A stretch of DNA of 18,817 nucleotides from G039029935 sp039029935. Lineage in GTDB: Bacteria > Chloroflexota > Anaerolineae > Caldilineales > Caldilineaceae. The notes beneath the pieces are model-generated. The model was not told where the DNA came from and ran no database searches. It saw only the letters and a program-made list of their open reading frames with translations. The position numbers and the translations under genes were made by a program. Positions 6,560-12,728 of the stretch are shown piece after piece (positions within the stretch are counted from its first letter, which is position 1; each line of letters starts with the position of its first letter). Location of the stretch: contig JBCCFC010000087.1 of the NCBI GenBank assembly GCA_039029935.1, positions 1 through 18,817 on the forward strand. Direction: 5' to 3'.

Positions 6560-7663
6560 TCATTGCTGTAATTTGTCGCCGTAGCGATCTCGCCATTCAT
6601 GCAAAATACGTTCACGATTTGCAGCGGACCATGGAATATTGCGTGTGATTAGCTGGTCGCGCGGGTTGGCGGGATATCCTACTGGCTTCTCAAACCCAAT
6701 ATCATAGGCAGTTATTGCAGTTTTGCGCGACCGAAGCCGCATCAAGTCTTCACTGATGGTCCAATCCATAAAGGTTTTTGCCACAGGTTTGATGGTGTCT
6801 TTGCGAATAATTGCGCTGACATGAAGTTCCCATCCTGATTTTTCGACAGGATAGATCATTTCGACGTGGGTAAATCGATCAAACCTTTTTGCAATGCCGA
6901 TAGCAATTTCGCCTTGATCAGCCAGTTCACAGGGGGTGGACTCACCTTCTGTATAGTAAGCGATATTACGATGCAGCCTATCCAGATAGGGCCATCCATC
7001 TGGCTCCCCCATACGCTCCAGAATACTCAGGACCGCCATCAATCCTGTCTCCGTTGTTGCGGGGTTAGACATCACGATCTGACGCCGATAGCTAGGATCA
7101 AGCAGATCATCCCATGATGTTGGGATACGTGCGCCCAAACGGGCGATTTCACTGGGATTAACACAGAATCCAGTCAATGAAAGGCTGCTACCGACCCAAT
7201 AAGGTGGTTCTTGTTCATCAATAAATAACCTGTCAACCCGCGATATACCCAAGGGGACGTATGGTTTTAGCAAATCATTCCATTCAAAATATAGCGCACT
7301 AGTCAACCCAATATCCCAAATTACATCTGCTTGTGGTTCATTCTGCTGCGGTAGCAGATTCTCCATAAGAGAGGCAATGGACCATCGTCCTTGCGGTTTA
7401 TCCTGTTTTGATAGCAGAAGGTCCATCATGGGCGCAATAGACTCTCTGACAACGGTGACTTCGATGTAAGGATACGCTGTCTGAAAGTCGGCTATATAAA
7501 TGGCGACTTCATCTTCCGGCAAAGTTGTATACACAGTCAGTTCACCAGATTCAGATGAGTCATTTCCATTAAAAATATTCAGATTAGAAGAACAGCCACT
7601 CAAAACGATGATGATAGACAGCATTTGTATCATGATTCGTCCACTCAGAACTTGCTTCATCAT
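6560..7663 (-). CDS. Lipoprotein extracellular solute-binding protein (iron/polyamine/phosphonate type)
   Basis: A 367-residue protein with a signal peptide ending in the lipobox VLSGC, Cys24 being lipidated, so it is bound to the outer face of the membrane. It has the type II binding-protein fold of ABC importers for Fe(III), polyamines or 2-aminoethylphosphonate (AfuA/FbpA-like): GELTVYTTLPEDEV at the mature N-terminus, QADVIWDIGL, GFCVNPSEI, PTSWDDLLDPSYRRQIVMSNP and TETGL. The substrate cannot be read from the sequence. Residues 75-94 and 95-114 are an imperfect internal duplication. The start is supported by GAGG (7669-7672), five bases upstream, and is an ATG-ATG pair. The gene converges on the solute-binding gene of the pLGIC operon with 17 bases between stops, and no obvious terminator separates them. 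No permease or ATPase gene is present in the window, so it is an orphan binding protein here. Confidence 0.8.
   Translation of the reverse strand: MMKQVLSGRIMIQMLSIIIVLSGCSSNLNIFNGNDSSESGELTVYTTLPEDEVAIYIADFQTAYPYIEVTVVRESIAPMMDLLLSKQDKPQGRWSIASLMENLLPQQNEPQADVIWDIGLTSALYFEWNDLLKPYVPLGISRVDRLFIDEQEPPYWVGSSLSLTGFCVNPSEIARLGARIPTSWDDLLDPSYRRQIVMSNPATTETGLMAVLSILERMGEPDGWPYLDRLHRNIAYYTEGESTPCELADQGEIAIGIAKRFDRFTHVEMIYPVEKSGWELHVSAIIRKDTIKPVAKTFMDWTISEDLMRLRSRKTAITAYDIGFEKPVGYPANPRDQLITRNIPWSAANRERILHEWRDRYGDKLQQ
7322..7441 (-). repeat. Internal 60-bp (20-codon) tandem duplication in the lipoprotein gene
   Basis: Residues 75-94 (SIAPMMDLLLSKQDKPQGRW) and 95-114 (SIASLMENLLPQQNEPQADV) align without gaps, with about half the residues identical. 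In relatives one copy leads directly into the conserved (A)DV-W segment, so the first copy appears to be the insert. The copies have diverged, so the event is not recent. Confidence 0.75.
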
Positions 7664-7670
7664 TGTTACC

Positions 7671-8298
7671 TCATCCCTTCCTCGTCACACACTCATCACC
7701 AACCGTTGTGGCAATATAGACCTTCTCACCGTTGTTTTTGGTGTGTTTTTCATCTGCTGTCAGGTTATCTGGCAGAGTTTCCGCATTATTCACGGTTGTC
7801 CCAACAAGGCTATTGTGACCGAAACTGATTTCCAATCGTTCCCCATACATGTCGTCTTTGCCACATACCGCTGTCACTAGCCAATATGGCACCCCATGAT
7901 TCAACAACAATAGCCCCTTTTCAACATCATCTGTGTATCGGAGTGCCCCTCTGGGCCATATATGGCAATACAAATGATGGACGGGTTGTGTATGCATCCT
8001 GTGTACTTTTCACTTCGATTCGCCGTAGTTGTACATCAGGCAGTTTGGCCGACGCTTTTCTCTTATCATGGAACGTATATCCTTCTGACATCCCTGACGG
8101 GAATAGCTCTGGATGTTTTTCATAACATCTGTCAATCAGTTCTCTGTATGCTTTCGGGTCTGTGAATGACTCCTTATGCTCTGTTTCCCCTATTGGCAGA
8201 CATATTGTCTTATGACCTGGTGGCTTGGTCGATATTTCTTTTTTTTCTTGCTTTAGATTTCTTGTTCGGATTTTGGTTTCTTCTTCTACTTTTGACAT
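7671..8298 (-). pseudogene. Frameshifted, truncated transposase-like remnant
   Basis: Two minus-strand reading frames make up one protein. Bases 8298-7927 encode an N-terminal part (ESFTDPKAYRELIDRCYEKH, GYTFHDKR, TTRPSFVLPYM). After a frameshift, roughly at 7930-7965, bases down to 7671 continue in another frame (YTDDVEKGLLLLNHGVPYW, DDMYGERLE, HNSLVGTTV, DEKHT, GEKVYIATTV). The order and motifs match a transposase family I recognise from memory in Chloroflexota and other bacteria, in which several hundred more residues follow; those are missing here. Intact relatives carry DEKHT followed by GEKVYIATTV, as here. A ribosome site (AGGGG, 8304-8308) survives. The frame closes at a TGA 7 bases before the lipoprotein start, so that gene's ribosome site lies at the truncation point. 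No terminal inverted repeats were found. Family naming is tentative. Confidence 0.6.
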
Positions 8299-8458
8299 AA
8301 CATCCCCTGTTGACTTTGTATAATTTTCAAGCTAGATTTGTTCATCAGTAGATTAACTTTTATCCCGCTTTTTGTCCAATCCCTATCCCAACCACACAAT
8401 CCGTTAGAACGAGACATTTACATCGTCAGTCAACAATTGCTGGATAGCTCAACACTCA

Positions 8459-8503
8459 GTCCACAAGAGATTTCAGTAGGTATGGCTTGTCCACAAAAGA
8501 TTT
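8459..8503 (+). repeat. Short direct repeat, 30-base period
   Basis: GTCCACAAGAGATTT (8459-8473) recurs as GTCCACAAAAGATTT (8489-8503), 14 of 15 bases identical and 30 bases apart start to start. It could be a protein-binding pair or a trace of mobile-element loss; no function is evident. Confidence 0.5.
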
Positions 8504-8568
8504 ATTTGCCCTGATTTTGCAATAAGGTTCAAGAAGAATTGTATGATTGCCATCAGAAGATAATGAGG

Positions 8569-8605
8569 AAAGGGCGTCTGTAGTGTCGTAGCACAGACGC
8601 CCTTT
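8569..8605. terminator. Rho-independent terminator hairpin (possibly bidirectional)
   Basis: GGGCGTCTGT (8572-8581) pairs perfectly with ACAGACGCCC (8593-8602), with an 11-base loop. The stem extends by A-T pairs at 8569-8571/8603-8605, and TTTTT follows on the plus strand. On the minus strand it lies about 75 bases beyond the stop of the propeller gene, where it would end that transcript, though with a shorter T-run. No plus-strand gene lies directly upstream, so the minus-strand role, or a two-way role, is most likely. Confidence 0.8.
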
Positions 8606-8677
8606 TTGCTTTGATAATCTCATCGCATTCCAACGATTGTATGTCAAAGAGAGATGAAACAAACTCGTAGGTACGGG

Positions 8678-10630
8678 CTAAAAATCCCTCGGCCCATTAA
8701 TAATCGACCAACCCGCATACACAATCAACCCAAACAATAACACGCTTAACCCCATAAAGACAAAGGGCAAACGTTGATAGACTTCTGCACCGATGTCGAT
8801 GGGAATGGGTGTCAATGTGGGCGTAGGTGTCGTGGTTGGTGTCAAGGTGGTGGTGGGTGGCACTGTTTCCGTTGGTTCAAGTGTAGAGGTCGCAGTTGGT
8901 TCAGGTCGTAGCGCGACTTCGGCTGGGGCTGGATTGGCAGCTTGTTGGGGCTGCGGTGTTGGAATCAACTGCACATCTGCGGCCACGCCTCTCGCATTGC
9001 TGCCTCCTGTCTCGGCGGGGACATCAGTCGCAGTTGGCGGTGCGGGTGGCTGCACACGATCTGGAATCGCCACAATGATACGCCCAGCAGATGGTGCAGG
9101 ACTCTCTGCACCATCACTCCCAGCATCATCACCTTCCACATCTTCATTCCCCTCTGGCTCACCTTGCTCGTGAGCCTCTTCCGTCGTTGTCACCGTCTCA
9201 CCATCATCAATACCTGTTTCCAGCGTCACAGGCTCAGGAATCGCAACCTCAATCGAATCTGTCAATACCTCGGTTTCGCTAATCGCCTCACCCTCAGCAA
9301 CCTCACCTTCAATCGTTGGCGTGGGTGTTGCCGTCTCAGTTGGCAGAGGTGTCTCTGTTTCTGTGGGCGTAGGCGTTGGTGTTTCAGTAGGAACAGGCGT
9401 CTCCGTTGGTGTCGGGGAAGGGGTCTCCGTCGGGGTCTCGGTTGGGGTGGCCGTTGGTGTCGGTGTATCAGTGGGTGTCGGTGTATCGGTGGGCGTAGGC
9501 GTTGGTGTAAACGTTGGTGTTGATGTCGCCAATGCCGCATCGACATCCAATGCTGGCATACCCGCCACTGTGAAGAAATTCACGCCCTCGTCATCGCTGC
9601 GCAACACCCAATCGCTGGCCGTGCCAATGTAGACCGTGCGCGCTGCCTTTGGTGTATTTGCCACCGCATAGGCCACATTTGAGTAGGGCACACCATTCAC
9701 CAAAGCAAGGTCCCAATTCTCGTCTAAACCGACCCACACGCCGCTCTCAGTCGCCGCCACAATGCGCGATTCAGTGGCAACCAAATCATAGACATTGGTC
9801 TGTGGGAAGTTCGGCACAGACTGCCAAGTCTCACCATCTTGGCTGCGAAATAGCCCCAACACCGAGCCAACATAGAGTGTATCATCAAGCATCGTGATGC
9901 TAAACAAAATGCCCGCAGGCGGAAAGGTTGGTACAGGCTGCCAGACAGCCGTGCCACGTGGCAAGCGGTAGAGACCACCATGTGTGACGGCATAGAGAAA
10001 GTCGCCAAACCAGCGCACCTCACGCACACGCAACGCCTCGCCGACCAATCCGGCATTGAGTACTTGCCATGTCTCTCCCGAATCCTCTGACCGGATTACG
10101 CCATCAAAGCGTGTACAGGCGTAAAAAACACTCTTCTCGTCATCCCCCTCACCCGCTGAGTCTTTTTCAATCGCAGCGAACAACTCGCCAACCGCGCTGT
10201 TGGCACTCAACAACGGCTTAAACTCTTCTAGCTCCTCCCATGTTTCCCCTGCATTCCGGCTACGAAACATATGTCCAAAGCCGCCATCACCCGCCAATAC
10301 CAATTGCGAGTTCAACGGGTCAAAGGCCACACCGGAGATGCTGATATTTTCCAGAAACCCCTTACCCAGTTCCCAATTTAGCCCGCCATCCTCACTGCGA
10401 AATACCCCTGGCGGGTCCGGCGCATTGAGCGATCCCGCCAACACCTTGTCTGGCGACTCCGGCATCACATCCACGCTGATGACTGCGTTGCGCGACGGAA
10501 CCCTGCCCCCTTGAGCGAGCGCAGGTAGAAATGATTTAGTCAAGCCAAACAGCCCAACGCAGAGCAGCAGCCCAAGAATACCCTTGAGAAAGAGCTTTTG
10601 GCGCGGCTGAGAAACAGAGTCGTCACGCAT
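8678..10630 (-). CDS. BNR/Asp-box beta-propeller protein with Thr-Pro stalk and C-terminal membrane anchor
   Basis: A 650-residue extracellular protein. A signal or anchor helix lies at about 14-40 (ending PALAQ). Residues about 45-360 form a sortilin/VPS10- or BNR-like beta-propeller with five Asp-box motifs of the type S-x-D-x-G-x-x-W: near 79-86, 124-131, 181-188, 263-269 and 345-352 (the last with Phe in place of Trp). A stalk made almost wholly of Thr, Pro and Glu (about 368-440) follows, then an acidic region (440-515), a second Pro/Ala/Thr linker, and a C-terminal membrane helix at about 622-643 with a short NGPRDF tail. The layout suggests a propeller displayed away from the cell surface; its ligand is unknown. 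No ribosome site precedes the ATG, but a strong candidate promoter lies so close that the mRNA may be leaderless. The gene follows the protease gene by 70 bases but probably has its own promoter. Confidence 0.8.
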   Translation of the reverse strand: MRDDSVSQPRQKLFLKGILGLLLCVGLFGLTKSFLPALAQGGRVPSRNAVISVDVMPESPDKVLAGSLNAPDPPGVFRSEDGGLNWELGKGFLENISISGVAFDPLNSQLVLAGDGGFGHMFRSRNAGETWEELEEFKPLLSANSAVGELFAAIEKDSAGEGDDEKSVFYACTRFDGVIRSEDSGETWQVLNAGLVGEALRVREVRWFGDFLYAVTHGGLYRLPRGTAVWQPVPTFPPAGILFSITMLDDTLYVGSVLGLFRSQDGETWQSVPNFPQTNVYDLVATESRIVAATESGVWVGLDENWDLALVNGVPYSNVAYAVANTPKAARTVYIGTASDWVLRSDDEGVNFFTVAGMPALDVDAALATSTPTFTPTPTPTDTPTPTDTPTPTATPTETPTETPSPTPTETPVPTETPTPTPTETETPLPTETATPTPTIEGEVAEGEAISETEVLTDSIEVAIPEPVTLETGIDDGETVTTTEEAHEQGEPEGNEDVEGDDAGSDGAESPAPSAGRIIVAIPDRVQPPAPPTATDVPAETGGSNARGVAADVQLIPTPQPQQAANPAPAEVALRPEPTATSTLEPTETVPPTTTLTPTTTPTPTLTPIPIDIGAEVYQRLPFVFMGLSVLLFGLIVYAGWSIINGPRDF

Positions 10631-10638
10631 GAATATGC

Positions 10639-10676
10639 ATTATATTTGATGATGCTGATTTTTACAATGATTGTAA
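10639..10676 (-). promoter_or_regulatory. Strong candidate promoter with 15-bp dyad over the -35
   Basis: On the minus strand a perfect -10 TATAAT (10644-10639) is 17 bases from TTGTAA (10667-10662), a four-of-six -35. Transcription would start near 10632, about 2 bases before the ATG whose first base is 10630. The -35 lies within the palindrome TTACAATnATTGTAA (10662-10676, 7-base arms around one base), which looks like an operator for a dimeric regulator. Both observations are read directly from sequence; function is inferred. Confidence 0.55.
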
Positions 10677-10700
10677 GGGGTGTTCGGTAGAATGGTTGAG

Positions 10701-11171
10701 CTAAACTGCACCAAAATAAAATAGATTTTCGACTGGATTAATTGCAAAGTGGATTCGATTGAGAAAGCCATCGAGTCCAATGAAATTGGGGTGAAGCCAA
10801 GTTTCACCAGCGCGCAAGTCGGGGACAAACACGGTTGCATCAACATCAAGAGGCTCGCCTTCGATAGCGGGAATTGTCATTGGCACACGGTATATCCATC
10901 CTGTATACGTAATGCCACGAATCGACATTGGCGTCTCTGACCGGAACATAGGCTCAACTTGATTTTGGATAGGCTCAATCTCTAGTGGATCCATAATACA
11001 CCAAGGCGCACCTGTATCCACAAGCATTGGTAAAGCATTTTCTTCATCATCAGCTAGATTAATATCTAAAACAATTCGAGATACAACTTCCTTTGCATAT
11101 TGGTCGCGATATCTTGTCACTCCTTGTAGATATAAACCAGAGGAAAAAGCATCGAACATCGTTTGTACCAC
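10701..11171 (-). CDS. Retropepsin-like aspartic protease family protein
   Basis: A 156-residue protein (152 from the alternative start) with one aspartic-protease half: the catalytic motif LVDTGAPW with Asp52, a central beta-rich segment that could include a flap, and the C-terminal signature GLDGFLNRIHFAINP resembling the IIG-type motif of retropepsins. Such single-domain proteins act as dimers. There is no signal peptide, so it is cytoplasmic. The longest frame begins with GTG immediately after the upstream TAG (no gap). However, AGGTGG just upstream of an ATG four codons later (11159-11157) is a well-spaced ribosome site, so the ATG is the likelier start (MFDAFSSG). It is surely co-transcribed with the preceding gene. 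The pairing with a DUF5678-like protein suggests the two act together; the substrate is unknown. Confidence 0.72.
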   Translation of the reverse strand: MVQTMFDAFSSGLYLQGVTRYRDQYAKEVVSRIVLDINLADDEENALPMLVDTGAPWCIMDPLEIEPIQNQVEPMFRSETPMSIRGITYTGWIYRVPMTIPAIEGEPLDVDATVFVPDLRAGETWLHPNFIGLDGFLNRIHFAINPVENLFYFGAV

Positions 11172-11777
11172 CTATATCACTTTATAGATTAATGCATGTC
11201 GCGCCATATGATCTTCAGCCCGTCGAGCATCTAAGATTTCGCCAAGCTCACGCCTAGTGGGTGCGTCCGCCACCAAAATGCCATCATAGACGGCGAGCCA
11301 ATGCCCAATTTCATAGTTATCTTGATTCTCGGCAATCCAATCCATTGAGTTATCCAAAAAATTAGGTGGCTTCGGCACAGTCCATCTGTTTTTACCAACG
11401 CGCGCTTTCCGTGGATTGAACATTGGTTGAATACGGATAAACACCTCATCGTCAGGATATTTTTCTAGCCCGATCTTGGATATTTTCTCGGCGCGGCGCA
11501 AATCGGTAAAAACAATGGCCGCGCTAATGCCAGAGTTCAAACTCTTTGCCGATGCTTTTTCCCAATCAATTTTGTCGATTAGTTTTCTGTACCCTCGATT
11601 ATCAAATGCATAGGCAATATCTCTCAGTTGTTGAATCACCTCCGGTGATGGGTCTAGTTTTTCTTCTTTCCCTGCACCATTGGCATTGATAGAATTTACC
11701 TGAGCAACATGCCCATTTAGACTGATGCCGCTATTAGCCCCAATATATTCTTTTTGTTTTACTGTTGTTTGGCTCAT
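11172..11777 (-). CDS. Protein with DUF5678-like C-terminal domain
   Basis: A 201-residue soluble protein of unknown function. Residues 1-40 are polar and Asn/Gly-rich. Residues 45-120 are mixed helix and strand with no recognised motif. Residues about 147-200 (WIAENQDNYEIGHWLAVYDG, then a helix RRELGEILDA and a closing IYKVI strand) resemble DUF5678, a short module in which a Tyr/Gly-Trp-Leu-Ala-Val strand is followed by a variable helix and a final strand. AAGAGGAG (about 8 bases before the ATG) is a strong ribosome site and fixes the start. It directly abuts the retropepsin-like gene downstream. Role unknown; partner or substrate of the protease is a reasonable guess. Confidence 0.65.
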   Translation of the reverse strand: MSQTTVKQKEYIGANSGISLNGHVAQVNSINANGAGKEEKLDPSPEVIQQLRDIAYAFDNRGYRKLIDKIDWEKASAKSLNSGISAAIVFTDLRRAEKISKIGLEKYPDDEVFIRIQPMFNPRKARVGKNRWTVPKPPNFLDNSMDWIAENQDNYEIGHWLAVYDGILVADAPTRRELGEILDARRAEDHMARHALIYKVI

Positions 11778-11847
11778 AATGTACTCCTCTTGGAAATCAA
11801 ATAATGCAGAAATCCACGCTTACTCAAAGGATATTGATAGGACGGTC

Positions 11848-12510
11848 TTAAACCGTTAAATCCATAACGATCAATTTGAGCGCTTTCAAAATACGAAAAA
11901 TTTCAAAAACGTCATCTGTCCCGGCGAGAAATGCTTGGCTCATGGTGTAATATCTATCTTCCAACACAAGAAAATGCCATTGCTGACCAATCACATAACA
12001 GCCATAAATTGGAATTGGCTCCGTGTTGAGTTTTTGCGCAACAAGCATTGCCCCAAGCGCCTGTCCTGCTGGGTCCCCAGTAGGATCAAGGGTGCGTTTA
12101 TATTCGCTAATTGCAAACATCGGTACTTGTGGCTCCCAATAGCCCGTTGCAATCATCCCATCCGGCTCTCCACTCAAGTCAATATCACCATGAATTCCCG
12201 CGATAACTGCCCCAATTTTACGCTCTGAAAATAGATTAAACCGATACGGTTCTACAAAATGGACAAGCCCCAAAATAGGCCCAATAAAATGCATGGATAA
12301 TTCTTTTTCGTTCCATACTTCGCCTCCCACCAGCAGAAGTTTCTGGAAGCTTTCCAACACAATTTTATCGTTATCGGCAATCGCAGGTTTCATTGCTAAC
12401 CACTTGTCCAGAACGGGGCTGTTCCATGATTGACGCAAACCAAACCATTTCTCTAATTTAGGTCTGGTACATTCACGAAAGGTGTATCCTTCTTGTTCTT
12501 TTTCTGCCAT
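11848..12510 (-). CDS. PD-(D/E)XK nuclease-like protein of unknown role
   Basis: A 220-residue soluble protein starting at the ATG 12510-12508 (MAEKEQEG), chosen over an upstream in-frame ATG at 12549 because GGGAGG lies 6 bases before it. The core shows the pattern of the PD-(D/E)XK superfamily: GEPDG (Pro116-Asp117), a strand, then ISEYKR (Glu136-x-Lys138), then GDPAGQALGAMLVAQ (Gln150), a typical order of metal-binding and catalytic residues. Flanking sequence (FIGPILG; CYVIGQQWHFLVLEDRYY) is also typical of such stand-alone proteins, often found near DUF5678-like or aspartic protease genes in bacteria with many repeats. No methylase or helicase is nearby, so this is not an evident restriction system. 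It is 70 bases upstream of the next minus-strand gene and may share its transcript. The function, including nuclease activity, is inferred from motif only. Confidence 0.6.
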   Translation of the reverse strand: MAEKEQEGYTFRECTRPKLEKWFGLRQSWNSPVLDKWLAMKPAIADNDKIVLESFQKLLLVGGEVWNEKELSMHFIGPILGLVHFVEPYRFNLFSERKIGAVIAGIHGDIDLSGEPDGMIATGYWEPQVPMFAISEYKRTLDPTGDPAGQALGAMLVAQKLNTEPIPIYGCYVIGQQWHFLVLEDRYYTMSQAFLAGTDDVFEIFRILKALKLIVMDLTV

Positions 12511-12623
12511 CTCCAGCCTCCCTAGACCATGCTTGTAAACAACAATCAATCCCTATCATTACCAATGTTTTTGATAACATATCTTAAAAGTAACTTCAAC
12601 CCTTGAATCATCACAAACCAAAT

Positions 12624-12652
12624 TTGAGGTTCAGGACCAAATACGGTAGCAT
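12624..12652 (+). promoter_or_regulatory. Weak candidate promoter for the penicillin-binding protein gene
   Basis: TTGAGG (12624-12629) and TAGCAT (12647-12652) are 17 bases apart and each match four of six consensus bases. A second possibility is TTGCTT (12683-12688) with TAATGT (12706-12711). The divergent gap 12511-12728 must hold promoters in both directions, but none is strong. Confidence 0.25.
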
Positions 12653-12728
12653 AATTCTAGCATAGGTTGATGAGAAAAACAATTGCTTATTTACATGATA
12701 AGATGTAATGTGAATAATGGAGTGAACT

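Larger units (their letters stand above)
8299..8677. other. Gene-free stretch between transposase remnant and propeller gene
   Basis: About 380 bp without a credible gene. It contains the near-identical 15-base direct repeats at 8459-8473 and 8489-8503 and the hairpin terminator at 8569-8605, both listed separately. I saw no tRNA, riboswitch-like structure or promoter I would defend. Confidence 0.6.

Noticed and set aside
8793..9632. Val/Gly- and Arg/His-rich open frames on the plus strand opposite the propeller gene's stalk
   Set aside because: They are antisense readings of the Thr-Pro repeat codons; their low-complexity composition is fully explained by the minus-strand gene.
11836..11860. 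Terminator at the end of the PD-(D/E)XK-like gene
   Set aside because: Only a 5-base stem (ACGGT/ACCGT) spanning the stop codon with no T-run; too weak to call.
12511..12548. Upstream start (ATG at 12549) for the PD-(D/E)XK-like protein
   Set aside because: The internal ATG at 12510 has a good GGGAGG ribosome site; the 13 extra residues overlap that site and look non-coding.
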